Positions 22,154-30,728 of a stretch of DNA of 55,792 bases are shown here, piece after piece. Numbering within the stretch: position 1 is the first letter of the stretch; each line of letters opens with the position of its first letter. The position numbers were made by a program, and so were the translations under genes. Below the pieces are notes generated by a model that was given only the letters and a program-made list of their open reading frames with translations, did no database searches and was not told where the DNA came from. Source of the stretch: Verrucomicrobiota bacterium (GTDB taxonomy: Bacteria; Verrucomicrobiota; Verrucomicrobiia; Limisphaerales; UBA1096); contig JACNJE010000082.1 in the NCBI GenBank assembly GCA_014382705.1, positions 83,665 through 139,456 on the forward strand, written 5' to 3'.

Positions 22154-24856
22154 TTACTTCGCTTCGATGATGAAAAATTGGGCCGCTTGGTCGGCCTGGG
22201 CATTGTAACTGCCTGCGGCATCGTCGAACGTCAGTCCCTTGGCCACCGGCTCGTACGGTCCGGCCACGGAGGCGCTAGCGTTCACGGTGTAGCTGGCCGC
22301 CGGGCTGGCCTCCCAGCCCAGGGTGAGTTCGCCGTCGGCCAGGCTGACCGTGACGTTGATCTCGGGAATCTCCACCGCCGCGTCTTCGGTGAACGGCGCG
22401 CCGCTTGGCCAAGCGCCGGCCGAGACGGCCGCGTCCGCCACCGTGCTGTGATCTGCGAACGCCCCGTTGAGACCGGGATGGCGCGTCATTGAGCCGTTGT
22501 TTTTCGAGGTGCTCCCAAACTGGATGCGGTCGATCACATGCCCGTCGGCGTTTCGCAGGGTGATCGTGTCGCCGCCGTTGTTGAGACCCAGCCCGCTTGT
22601 GCCCTCGGTGGCCGGCAACGCCAGCACGCCGTCGCCGAGCACCGGCATGGAGCCGGACGACCGGCCGCCGTACACGATCACCGCGCCGCGCTTGGCCAAG
22701 ACGTCCCCCTCGTAAAAGTTGCTGCGCAGCGCCACGGCGTCAGAGAGGCTCCAGCCAGCCAGATCCACCTCCGCTTGGCCAAGGTTGGCAATCTCGACAA
22801 ACTCATCCTCGACGCTGATCCGGCTTGAGTCGCTCGGCGTCTCGCGGTGCAGCGGGTTGTAGTGGCCATCTGTCGTCTTGCCGGTCGGGTTGGCCAAAAA
22901 CTCGGTGATGGCCACCTGCTGCTCGGCCGCGCTCGGCACGTAAATGTCCCATGACAAGGCCTGCACGCCCTCGCTGTTCTCCGCCTCCAGGGCAATGTCC
23001 ATCAACGCCCCGGCGTCCGCCTCGGCGGCGGTCAGCACCAGCCGGGCCGTGACCTCGCTGGCGGGATTCGCCGAGAGCACCCAGTCGCCCGTCGGCGTCA
23101 CGGTCACCTCACCCTCGGCTGGGTTGTTGATGACCGCCTCGATCACTGCGGTCTCGCCCGGCAGCAGGAAGTGATCGGTGCGCGAGCTCTCGACCGGCCG
23201 CCCATGGCGAATCAGGTTGTCGTACTTCAGCGTGAACTCGATCGTCGGCAGTTGCGGGCCGGCGATGTCCTCGATGCGCGTCGGCATCAACTGGTAGCCG
23301 CCCTCCCGCGGCCGGTCGGGCATGTACTGCGAGAGGACGCCGGTGACGTTGACAGCGGTGCCGGGGAACGGCTGGCCGATGATCGACTTGATGCGCGAAT
23401 CGATGCGCATGGCGAACGTCATCCCGTCGGCATCGGTGAGCGTGTAGTTGGCACCGCCGGAGAACTTCGATCCGCCGCCACTGTCAACTTCCACCTCGGT
23501 GGCAACCACGAGCGAGCCCTCGAGCGCCTCCATTGCCGTCGCGTCGTCCGACTGCATGAAGTCGAGCTTGGCCGACTCCGGCAGAGCGTTGTCGCTGCTC
23601 ACAACCTTGACCAAATGCATCGCGTTGCCGGCGTCCGGCACGAACTGCAGCAGGCCATTGTAATGGCCCAGCGGCGCGGAGACGCGCACCTTGTCACCGG
23701 CCTTTGGGTGGCTTGAGTTGCCGCTGCGGTGGTACACCGCGATGCCGGCGGTGTCGTCCTGAAAATAAAACAGCGAGTGGCTCCCGCCGCTCATGTTCGT
23801 GTGCGTGGTGACGATGCCCTCGGCGGTAAAAATCGTCTTGGTATCGGACGGCTCAAGATTTTCATTCACCATGGCTCGCAGGCTCTTGATGGTGACGGCG
23901 TCGCCGCCGGGCGAGTCCGCAACCTCAAGCGTTGCTGTGTCGCTCTCCACGCTGCCATCGGCGTTGCTGACGGTGACGACATAGGCACCGGCATCGTCTG
24001 CGGAGACGTCGGCCAGCTCGAGCGCGCTCGCGGTCGCGCCGTCGATGGTTGAACCGTCCTTGCTCCATTGATACGCCAACGGCTCCGCGCCGGTGGCCAC
24101 GACGGAAAACGAAATCGTCTTGCCGGCGAGAACGGTCTGCGAGGTGGGCTGCGACAGGATGGCCAAATCGTTGCCACCGTCGCCCTCAGTCACGTCGCCG
24201 AGACTCGTCCCAACTTTCAAATTATCGACCAGCATCGCGCCGATGTTCTTCGCCTGCCGGAACGCGAAGCCGGTCACGTCCACCGCCGAGCCGTTGTCGG
24301 TGGTGGTGACCCCGCCTGATGCATCCCCCTCGGGGTCGATCCAAAGCGTCGTGCCCGCGTCCGCGAGGCTCATCGCGATGACCACTTTATAAACCGTGTC
24401 GAGGTGCAGGTCGTTGTCCACCACGGCGGTGGACGCTTTGCCCTTCGAGGCGACGCCGATCCGGAACGCCCCCCCCTCCGCACCGGTGGCCTGCGCGATG
24501 ACGCGCGCCCGATAGCCGAAGCCGTCGTCCCTGAAATGCGCGAAGTAACTCCCGCCGCCGCTGGGCAGCTCGGTGAATTCCACGTCGAACGACGCGTACA
24601 TCGTGCCGCCACTGTTTTTCTTGAACGGCCCACCGGTGAGCTTCGCGTGGAAGTCCTCCGAGTTGGCCTGCGACAGCACGAGTTGGCCGTCGGCCACCTC
24701 CGTCTGCTCGCTGGTTCCGCTGTGGTTTTTCCAGGTGTCCGCCGCGTTCACGACGATCGAGCCGTCGTCGTAGCTGAACGATTCCTCGAGCACCACCTCT
24801 GCCCGCGCCGACACGAGGCCGGCGGCCGCCGTCATTAGTATCAGTCCTTTTTTCAT
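22154..24856 (-). CDS. Secreted multidomain protein: Ig-like, OB-fold and lamin-tail domains
   Basis: A 900-residue secreted protein (signal peptide MKKGLILMTAAAGLVSARA). By eye the order is: a concanavalin/LamG-like beta domain to about residue 225; an immunoglobulin-like domain (LAILSQPTSQTVLAGKTISF to GAYVVTVSNADGSVE); an OB-fold of the type joined to extracellular nucleases (TIFTAEGIVTTHTN, FYFQDDTAGIAVYH, GDKVRVSAPLGHYNGLLQF); a beta segment; a lamin-tail domain (VAITEFLANP, DEFVEIANLG, VDLAGWSLSD); and a final fibronectin-like stretch. These modules bind nucleic acid, metal or surfaces. With the EEP protein immediately downstream it may form a two-subunit extracellular nuclease. It contains four TTGGCCAA copies, one read as WPS. 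Confidence 0.82.
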   Translation of the reverse strand: MKKGLILMTAAAGLVSARAEVVLEESFSYDDGSIVVNAADTWKNHSGTSEQTEVADGQLVLSQANSEDFHAKLTGGPFKKNSGGTMYASFDVEFTELPSGGGSYFAHFRDDGFGYRARVIAQATGAEGGAFRIGVASKGKASTAVVDNDLHLDTVYKVVIAMSLADAGTTLWIDPEGDASGGVTTTDNGSAVDVTGFAFRQAKNIGAMLVDNLKVGTSLGDVTEGDGGNDLAILSQPTSQTVLAGKTISFSVVATGAEPLAYQWSKDGSTIDGATASALELADVSADDAGAYVVTVSNADGSVESDTATLEVADSPGGDAVTIKSLRAMVNENLEPSDTKTIFTAEGIVTTHTNMSGGSHSLFYFQDDTAGIAVYHRSGNSSHPKAGDKVRVSAPLGHYNGLLQFVPDAGNAMHLVKVVSSDNALPESAKLDFMQSDDATAMEALEGSLVVATEVEVDSGGGSKFSGGANYTLTDADGMTFAMRIDSRIKSIIGQPFPGTAVNVTGVLSQYMPDRPREGGYQLMPTRIEDIAGPQLPTIEFTLKYDNLIRHGRPVESSRTDHFLLPGETAVIEAVINNPAEGEVTVTPTGDWVLSANPASEVTARLVLTAAEADAGALMDIALEAENSEGVQALSWDIYVPSAAEQQVAITEFLANPTGKTTDGHYNPLHRETPSDSSRISVEDEFVEIANLGQAEVDLAGWSLSDAVALRSNFYEGDVLAKRGAVIVYGGRSSGSMPVLGDGVLALPATEGTSGLGLNNGGDTITLRNADGHVIDRIQFGSTSKNNGSMTRHPGLNGAFADHSTVADAAVSAGAWPSGAPFTEDAAVEIPEINVTVSLADGELTLGWEASPAASYTVNASASVAGPYEPVAKGLTFDDAAGSYNAQADQAAQFFIIEAK

Positions 24857-24874
24857 GGTTTGATTTGGGTGAAA

Positions 24875-25717
24875 TTATTTCCGGAACGGCGCGTTCCAGA
24901 TCACGTCCGGGTTCGAGCCCTCGAATGTGCCCGCACCGTTGGTGACCGAGTGTCGCGAGAAGTAAGCCGCGTGCCCGTCGATGAACGACAGCACGCCGCC
25001 CTGCCCCTTGTGCCGCTCCGGGAACGCCCGCCACCGCGCCGCCGGGTTCACCGAGTAGTACGGATTCCCCAGCCCCTCCGACGAGCTGAAATACATGTCC
25101 ATCGTGCCGACCGTCGCCGACGGATTGGGCAGGTCGGTCGCCTTGGGCATCTTCGGGTACGGCAGGTACGAGTTCACCGTGCCGCGCTTGAGGTCAATGT
25201 TCATCGCGTAGCTGAAAAAGCCGTGCCGTCCGCCGCCCTTCAACTGCTTCTGTTCCTCCGTCGTCATCTTGGCGTTCGGGCAGTGCCAAATCTTACCCCG
25301 TCCCCCAGGGAATGGCAGGTTTTTGACGTTGTCCTGATACACCACCGTTGGCCGCTTCCAGTACTGCGCCAGCGTTTTCTCGCCCATGAACGGCGGCAGC
25401 AGGTTAAACCAGGCGCTGGGGTCTTTCGGCGTACCGGAGGGCGGTGGCACGCCGGGGTATTTGCCATTGGCACCCATGCCGTCGCGGGGCAGTGCGTCGT
25501 CGTTCTCCACAAGATAGAGCTGCAGCCCCAGCCCCCACTGGCGATGATTCGAGAGGCAATTGGCCAGGCGCGCCTGGTCCTTCGCCTTGGCCAAGGCCGG
25601 CAACAGCAGCGCCGCCAGGATCGCGATGATGGCAATCACCACCAGCAGCTCGATCAGCGTAAACGCCGCCCGCCATCGGTTCCCGGTGAAAAAACGGTTG
25701 AAGAAAAAGCTGCCCAT
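24875..25717 (-). CDS. Pseudopilin-like secreted protein with prepilin N-terminus
   Basis: A 280-residue protein with a class III prepilin signal: [21 protein letters not shown], cleaved before Phe by a prepilin peptidase, followed by a hydrophobic helix and a large globular domain. The C-terminal stretch with His, about ten residues and DGH ([15 protein letters not shown]) is the motif of the big PVC pseudopilin-like family. These genomes carry dozens of such genes; a role in type II secretion-like fibres or surface proteins is presumed. I chose the ATG at 25717; the earlier start would place 17 extra residues before the basic N-terminus. Confidence 0.88.
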   Translation of the reverse strand: MGSFFFNRFFTGNRWRAAFTLIELLVVIAIIAILAALLLPALAKAKDQARLANCLSNHRQWGLGLQLYLVENDDALPRDGMGANGKYPGVPPPSGTPKDPSAWFNLLPPFMGEKTLAQYWKRPTVVYQDNVKNLPFPGGRGKIWHCPNAKMTTEEQKQLKGGGRHGFFSYAMNIDLKRGTVNSYLPYPKMPKATDLPNPSATVGTMDMYFSSSEGLGNPYYSVNPAARWRAFPERHKGQGGVLSFIDGHAAYFSRHSVTNGAGTFEGSNPDVIWNAPFRK

Positions 25718-25819
25718 GCAAGCAGTCTCAAGTCCGAAAAAAGGAAGGCTACAACCCTCACCCGGCAACGCAAGAAAAGTCGAACCTTTGGACTGCTCGG
25801 GCAGCGCTTGGCCAAGCGG

Positions 25820-26989
25820 CTACAGGTTTTTGCAGAAATCGGCCAAGCGGGCCATGCCAGTCTGGATGTTTTCCATGCTGGTGGCGTAGCTGATGCGGAA
25901 ATTGTTGTCGGCCCCGAAGGCGATGCCGGGGACGGCCGCAACCTTGGCCTGCTCGAGCAGGCGCTCGCAAAACTCGGCCGACGTGAGCCCGGTCGCGGCC
26001 ATGTTCGGGAACAGGTAAAATGCACCCTTGCTGTTGATGCAGCTGATGCCCGGCATGGCGTTCAGTTGCTCGGCGGCCGTGCGGCGGCGCTCGTCGAATT
26101 TTGCCAGCCACTCTCCGAGGTGATCCTGCGGGCCGTTGAGCGCGGCGACGGCACCCTTTTGCGCGAAGGAGGTCGCGTTGCTGGTGCTGTGGCTTTGCAC
26201 GGCGTTGATGGCCTGTGCGATCGGCTTGGGTGCAGCGAGAAAGCCGATGCGCCAGCCGGTCATCGAGTACGCCTTGGCCAAGCCGTGCACAATGATGGTG
26301 TGCGCCAAATGCTCCTCGGAAAACCCGGTGACACTGGTGAACTTGGCCCCGTCGTAAACGAGCTTTTCGTAAATGTCGTCGCTCATGATGAGCACGCCTT
26401 TCTCGACGCAGACATCGCCGAGCGCCTTGATCTCATCCGCCGAATAAACGGAGCCGGTGGGGTTGCTCGGCGAGTTGAGGATGAACAGCTTGGTGTTCGG
26501 CGTGATGGCCTCGCGCAACTGCTCCGGCGTGACCTTGAACTCGGTCTCGTCGGTGGTGTCGAGGATCACCGGCTTGGCCCCGGCGAGCTTGGCCATCTCA
26601 GGATAGCTCAGCCAGTACGGGGCGGGGATGATGACTTCGTCGCCGGCCTCGCACGTGGCGTAAATGACATTGAAGCAGGAATGCTTGCCGCCGCAGTTGA
26701 CGATGACCTGGCTTGGTTCGTACTCGACGCCGTAATCGCGCTGGAACTTGTCGGCGACCGCTTGGCGCAGCTCCGGGATGCCACTGCTCGGCGTGTATTT
26801 GGTGAAGCCGTCGGCCAACGCCTGCGCGGCGGCGTCCTTGATATGTTGCGGCGTATCGAAGTCCGGCTCACCGGCACCGAAGCCGATGACGTCCTCGCCC
26901 TGGGCGCGCAATTCCTTGGCCTTGGCCGAGATGGCCAGCGTCAATGACGGGGCGAGCGATGCCGCCCGACTGGAGATCGGATAATCCAT
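25820..26989 (-). CDS. PLP-dependent aminotransferase, class I (aspartate aminotransferase-like)
   Basis: A 389-residue fold-type I enzyme that moves amino groups between amino and keto acids, most likely aspartate/2-oxoglutarate or prephenate. Motifs: VIGFGAGEPDFDTP at the N-terminus, NSPSNPTGSVY, the cofactor-binding DDIYEKLVYDG, the Schiff-base Lys in VHGLAKAYSMTGWRIGF and the substrate Arg near NNFRISYAT. The subgroup is Ib (Thermus/Bacillus type) by length and motif wording. It follows cysK on the same strand with a 36-base gap, so both may belong to one amino acid synthesis operon. Copies of TTGGCCAA lie directly before and after it. Confidence 0.9.
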   Translation of the reverse strand: MDYPISSRAASLAPSLTLAISAKAKELRAQGEDVIGFGAGEPDFDTPQHIKDAAAQALADGFTKYTPSSGIPELRQAVADKFQRDYGVEYEPSQVIVNCGGKHSCFNVIYATCEAGDEVIIPAPYWLSYPEMAKLAGAKPVILDTTDETEFKVTPEQLREAITPNTKLFILNSPSNPTGSVYSADEIKALGDVCVEKGVLIMSDDIYEKLVYDGAKFTSVTGFSEEHLAHTIIVHGLAKAYSMTGWRIGFLAAPKPIAQAINAVQSHSTSNATSFAQKGAVAALNGPQDHLGEWLAKFDERRRTAAEQLNAMPGISCINSKGAFYLFPNMAATGLTSAEFCERLLEQAKVAAVPGIAFGADNNFRISYATSMENIQTGMARLADFCKNL

Positions 26990-27025
26990 AAAAGTGTCTG
27001 TTTACGGGAGCTTGGCCAAGCGCGG

Positions 27026-28009
27026 TCAGCTGCCAACCTGGGCGCGGGCCTCCTCGGCCAACGGCGTGCTCAGGTACCGCTCACCGGTGGACGGCGCGAA
27101 GGTGACGATCACCTTGCCGGCATTCTCCGGGCGCTTGGCCACCTCGAGCGCGGCGCAGACGTTGGCCCCGCTGGAGATGCCGCAGAGGATGCCCTCCTCC
27201 TTGGCCATGCGGCGGGCCATGGCAAACGAATCGTCATTGCTGACTCGGACGCACTCGGTGATCTGGTCGCTGCCATCCTCACCCTTGAGGTGGAGGTTGG
27301 CCGGGACAAACCCGGCCCCGGTGCCTTGAATCTTGTGCGGGCCGGGCGTCAGCTCGTCGCCGGCCAGCGTTTGCGAGATGACCGGCGAGTCGGCCGGCTC
27401 CATCGCGATCGCCTGAAATGACGGCTTGCGCGGCTTAATGACTTCGTAGCAGCCGGTGAGCGTTCCGCCTGTGCCTACGCCGGCCACGACGATGTCGACC
27501 GCGCCGTCGGTGTCGTTCCAGATTTCCTCGGCGGTGGTTTGCCGGTGAATCTCCGGGTTGGCCGGGTTCTCGAACTGCTGCGGAATCCACGAGTTCGGTG
27601 TCTCGGCAGCCAGCTCGCTAGCCCGCTCGAGGGCGCCCTTCATGCCCTTGGCCCCCTCGGTGAGGACCAGTTCGGCGCCCAGCAGCGCCAGCAATGTGCG
27701 GCGCTCGAGCGACATCGTCTCCGGCATGGTAAGGATCAGGCGGTACCCCTTGGCCGCCGCCACAAAGGCGAGCGCGATGCCGGTGTTGCCACTGGTTGGC
27801 TCGATGATCACGGTATCCTTGGTGAGCGCCCCGCTTTTTTCTGCATCCTCAATCATCGACATGCCGATGCGATCCTTCACGCTGGAGAGCGGGTTGAAGA
27901 ATTCGCACTTGAGCAGCACAGTGGCGTCGATCCCCTCGGTGACCCTGTTGAGCCGTACCAGCGGCGTGCGGCCAACGGTCCCCACAATGTCATTAAATAT
28001 ATTAGCCAT
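27026..28009 (-). CDS. cysK: Cysteine synthase (O-acetylserine sulfhydrylase)
   Basis: Makes cysteine from O-acetylserine and sulfide with PLP. The 327-residue protein has the Schiff-base Lys in [15 protein letters not shown], the substrate loop [12 protein letters not shown], the phosphate-binding glycine loop [12 protein letters not shown] and the PLP-nitrogen Ser in [11 protein letters not shown]. Length and motifs fit CysK and not cystathionine beta-synthase. It is followed on the same strand by the aminotransferase. A GC-rich hairpin (about 28028-28060) lies between it and the small basic protein gene upstream. Confidence 0.94.
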   Translation of the reverse strand: MANIFNDIVGTVGRTPLVRLNRVTEGIDATVLLKCEFFNPLSSVKDRIGMSMIEDAEKSGALTKDTVIIEPTSGNTGIALAFVAAAKGYRLILTMPETMSLERRTLLALLGAELVLTEGAKGMKGALERASELAAETPNSWIPQQFENPANPEIHRQTTAEEIWNDTDGAVDIVVAGVGTGGTLTGCYEVIKPRKPSFQAIAMEPADSPVISQTLAGDELTPGPHKIQGTGAGFVPANLHLKGEDGSDQITECVRVSNDDSFAMARRMAKEEGILCGISSGANVCAALEVAKRPENAGKVIVTFAPSTGERYLSTPLAEEARAQVGS

Positions 28010-28061
28010 TTTAGTAAATATGTTGTTCCCCCGGGCCGTTCCGATTTGGCCCGGTGGGGGA

Positions 28062-28145
28062 TTATTTCTTGGCGGCAGCCTGCTTGCGCTTGAGGTAGGC
28101 CTTCCGGCGTTTGCGTTTGATTACTTTGTTGTGTTGTTTGCCCAT
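28062..28145 (-). CDS. 27-residue Lys/Arg-rich small protein
   Basis: The frame reads [20 protein letters not shown] followed by KQAAAKK: 13 of 27 residues are Lys or Arg. Its character is that of very small ribosomal or RNA-binding proteins (compare the tiny bTHX and AURKAIP1-like proteins in composition only). It starts at an ATG 53 bases from the divergent lipoprotein gene and ends 52 bases before cysK. A random frame would rarely give such a composition within a clean ATG-to-stop unit. I believe similar short proteins are annotated in Verrucomicrobiota but cannot verify it here. It is below the size cut of most gene finders. Confidence 0.6.
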   Translation of the reverse strand: MGKQHNKVIKRKRRKAYLKRKQAAAKK

Positions 28146-28197
28146 GATGTATATTGGTTGCCTCTCCGGAGAGCGGCACGGAAGGATGACGGTTAAA

Positions 28198-28701
28198 ATG
28201 AGCATTATCAACCACTATTTGATGGCAATTGCCTTATGCGCCGGGCTGGGCGTAGGCTGCAAATCCGTGGGCGACAAGACGCCCGGCGAGAATTACAGCC
28301 TCATCATGCTTTACTTGGAGCAGAACAATGACGGCACCAAATATTCCCGAGAAATGGCTGTTTACAGGGCTGATCCGTTCATTTTTCACGTCAACAGCGA
28401 GCCGTTCCTCACGACTGCCGATCTGGAAAAAGCCACGCTTATGGAGGCCCGGGGTGGCTTCGCACTCCAGATTCAATTCAACCGCCACGGCACTGCCGTG
28501 CTCGACAGCTTCACCACATCGAACAAAGGCAGGCGCATCGCCATCTTCTGCCAGTTCACCGAGCCTCGCGTCCTCGCCGCCCCGATGATCACCCAGCGCA
28601 ATGCCACCGGCATCATCCGGTTCACCCCCGACTGTTCCCGCGAGGAAGCCGAACGGATCATCAGCGGGCTGAACACGGCAATTAAAGAAATAAAAGACTA
28701 A
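28198..28701 (+). CDS. Lipoprotein with a SecD P1-head-like domain
   Basis: A 167-residue protein with a lipoprotein signal (MAIALCAGLGVGCKS, lipobox LGVGC). After about residue 35 the sequence resembles the P1 head subdomain of SecD/SecDF: EPFLTTADLEKATL, FALQIQFNRHGTAVLDSFT, NKGRRIAIFCQ, APMITQRNATGIIRFT and REEAERIISGLN. In SecD this region faces the periplasm and helps release exported proteins; as a free lipoprotein its role is unknown. The M23 peptidase gene starts five bases after its stop, so the two are likely coupled. Confidence 0.72.
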   Translation: MSIINHYLMAIALCAGLGVGCKSVGDKTPGENYSLIMLYLEQNNDGTKYSREMAVYRADPFIFHVNSEPFLTTADLEKATLMEARGGFALQIQFNRHGTAVLDSFTTSNKGRRIAIFCQFTEPRVLAAPMITQRNATGIIRFTPDCSREEAERIISGLNTAIKEIKD

Positions 28702-28706
28702 AATAA

Positions 28707-29723
28707 ATGTCCCGCTGTCTGTGGTTGTTGATGGTAATCGCGCTTGGCCAAGCAGTCGCTGCGCTTGGGCAGCCGTTTCACCTTCCAACCCCCAACCCGG
28801 CGATCTTCGAATCTGGCAAAGAAGCCGACTACTTCACCCCCACAGTCGGCCGCACTTGGCCAAGCGGCACCTTCGGCTGCGTCCGCTCCGGGGGTCGGCA
28901 GATGCATGAAGGGCTCGACATCAAGTGCGTGCAACGCGATGCCCGCGGCGAACCAATCGATCCTGTCAGCGCGGCCGCAGATGGAACGATCGTTTACATC
29001 AACGCAAAATCCGGCTTGTCCAACTACGGGAAATACATCGTCATGCAGCATGAAATCGATCAGTTGGCCGTGTACACCCTGTACGCCCATCTCCGGAAAA
29101 TCGCCGACAACCTGAGGGTCGGCCAAACGAAGAAAACAGGTGAAATCATTGCCACCATGGGCCGAACCAGCAACACCTCCCAAGGCATCTCACGTGAAAG
29201 GGCGCATTTGCATTTCGAAATCTGCCTGCTTGCTAACCTCGGCTATTCGGCTTGGTTAAACAAAAATGATTCCGGCCGGCGAAACGATCACGGGAAGTGG
29301 AACGGCCAAAACCTCCTCGGCATCGATCCGTGGAACCTGTTCCTCAGCCAGCGAAAAGCCCAAGCCGGGCGGCAGGCGTTCCAGTTGCGGGAATTCATCC
29401 GTCGACAACCGGTGCTTTGCCGCGTGTTGGTTCGGTTCCCTGACTTCCAATGGGCCAATCGCCACCCCGTCCTGGTTGAATCCCCATCCTCACCCAAGGC
29501 CATCGCCGGCTACGAGGTTTCACTGGATTCCAACGGCGTCCCAGTTCGCTGCGTCCCGCGGGATGCCGCCGCTTTCAGCGACAACGAACCTGTCAAGCTG
29601 CTCGACGTCGATGCCGAGATTTACAGAAAGGCAGCCTGCCGAAAGTTGGTCTTTAAAAAAGGACAGCGGTGGCAATTAACAGCCAAAGGTCTGGGACACC
29701 TGGCCTTATTGACCAATCAATAG
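28707..29723 (+). CDS. Exported M23-family metallopeptidase
   Basis: A 338-residue peptidoglycan-peptidase-like protein with a signal peptide (MSRCLWLLMVIALGQAVAALG). The zinc site is seen in MHEGLDIKC (HxxxD) and ERAHLHFEICL (HxH). The central domain (ADGTIVYINA, YGKYIVMQHE, YTLYAHLRKI) is a typical LytM fold; the C-terminal 120 residues are unassigned. It probably cuts cross-links in the cell wall or acts as an activator of other wall enzymes. Two TTGGCCAA copies lie in its first 55 codons in different frames: LGQ in the signal peptide and WPS in VGRTWPSGTFG. Confidence 0.85.
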   Translation: MSRCLWLLMVIALGQAVAALGQPFHLPTPNPAIFESGKEADYFTPTVGRTWPSGTFGCVRSGGRQMHEGLDIKCVQRDARGEPIDPVSAAADGTIVYINAKSGLSNYGKYIVMQHEIDQLAVYTLYAHLRKIADNLRVGQTKKTGEIIATMGRTSNTSQGISRERAHLHFEICLLANLGYSAWLNKNDSGRRNDHGKWNGQNLLGIDPWNLFLSQRKAQAGRQAFQLREFIRRQPVLCRVLVRFPDFQWANRHPVLVESPSSPKAIAGYEVSLDSNGVPVRCVPRDAAAFSDNEPVKLLDVDAEIYRKAACRKLVFKKGQRWQLTAKGLGHLALLTNQ

Positions 29724-29844
29724 TTAAAATAGAGGCTTCCACGTTGCCCGACGCTTAACCAAGGCAAGCGAAGTATATTAATTGTTTTTATGTTTTTTAT
29801 AATTTTATTTGTTTCTATTCCTTTGTGGGATAATGCTATTTCGC

Positions 29845-30702
29845 ATGGACAAGGTTGGGATTATCGGCGGGAGTGGATTGTATGAAATCGACGGTTTTGA
29901 AACCGATGAGTGGGAAGCGGTCGATACGCCGTTTGGGAGCCCGTCGGATGCATTCCTGACCGGCCAGCTTTTGAACAGGGAGATCGTTTTTCTCCCAAGG
30001 CACGGGCGTGGTCACCGCATCATGCCAAGCGAACTCAACCACCGCGCCAACATTTGGGCGATGAAACAATTGGGCGTCTCATGGATCATCAGCGCGAGTG
30101 CCGTCGGTTCGCTTCAGCCGCAGTATGCGCCTTGCGACATCGTTTTGATCGATCAGTTCATCGACAACACCAAGCAGTCTTCGACACACACCTTTTTCGG
30201 TGATGGCATCGTTGGGCATGTGGCTTTCGCCGAGCCGATTTGCGAAAAGCTTCGTATGATCCTGATGGACGGTGCCAATGAAGTTGGGGTCAAGGCACAC
30301 AATAGGGGTGCCTACGTGAACATGGAAGGCCCGGCATTCAGCACCCGTGCAGAGTCACTACGAAATCAAAAACTGGGATTCGATGTGGTCGGCATGACCA
30401 ACCTTGGTGAAGCCCGTTGTGCGCGTGAAGCGGAAATCTCCTATGCGACTCTCGCCATGGTCACCGACTACGATTGCTGGAAAAGGGAGGAGGAACCGGT
30501 CACAGTCGAATCCGTCGTTGCCTGTCTTCGGAAAAATGCGTCATCAGCTAAAAGCATCATTCAAAAGGCGATCCCGAAGATACCCGCCACTCCCTCTTGG
30601 CCTAGCCACAGGGCGTTGGATAACGCGATCATGACCCAGAAAAGCGCTTGGCCAAGCGCGACGAAAGAAACACTCAAGCCAATCATCGCCCGTTTCCTTT
30701 GA
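29845..30702 (+). CDS. mtnP: S-methyl-5'-thioadenosine phosphorylase
   Basis: Splits methylthioadenosine with phosphate to adenine and methylthioribose-1-phosphate in the methionine salvage pathway. The 285-residue nucleoside phosphorylase begins MDKVGIIGGSGLYEIDGF, with the phosphate-binding GGSGLY loop, LPRHGRGHRIMPSELNHRAN, INASAVGSL-like ISASAVGSLQ, NMEGPAFSTRAES and TDYDCWK. I chose the ATG at 29845; upstream in-frame codons lie in AT-rich spacer that contains a TATAAT box (29798-29803). A TTGGCCAA copy near the C-terminus is read as AWPS. parS follows the stop by six bases. Confidence 0.93.
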   Translation: MDKVGIIGGSGLYEIDGFETDEWEAVDTPFGSPSDAFLTGQLLNREIVFLPRHGRGHRIMPSELNHRANIWAMKQLGVSWIISASAVGSLQPQYAPCDIVLIDQFIDNTKQSSTHTFFGDGIVGHVAFAEPICEKLRMILMDGANEVGVKAHNRGAYVNMEGPAFSTRAESLRNQKLGFDVVGMTNLGEARCAREAEISYATLAMVTDYDCWKREEEPVTVESVVACLRKNASSAKSIIQKAIPKIPATPSWPSHRALDNAIMTQKSAWPSATKETLKPIIARFL

Positions 30703-30708
30703 TGCCCA

Positions 30709-30724
30709 TGTTCCACGTGGAACA
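30709..30724. promoter_or_regulatory. parS centromere site 1
   Basis: TGTTCCACGTGGAACA is a perfect 16-bp palindrome and a well-known version of the ParB-binding site. It lies in the 26-base gap between the mtnP and mnmG stops. ParB loads here and spreads to organise the origin region for segregation. Confidence 0.93.
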
Positions 30725-30728
30725 CGGT

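Noticed and set aside
28028..28060. GC-rich hairpin upstream of cysK as an intrinsic terminator or riboswitch
   Set aside because: The stem is imperfect, no T run follows on the minus strand, and the sequence fits no riboswitch class I know for cysteine genes. It could still be a weak terminator for the 27-residue gene.
28849..28870. Reading the TTGGCCAA repeats as remnants of a transposon end
   Set aside because: There are no flanking target duplications or longer shared sequence around the copies; identity stops within two or three bases of the 14-mer.
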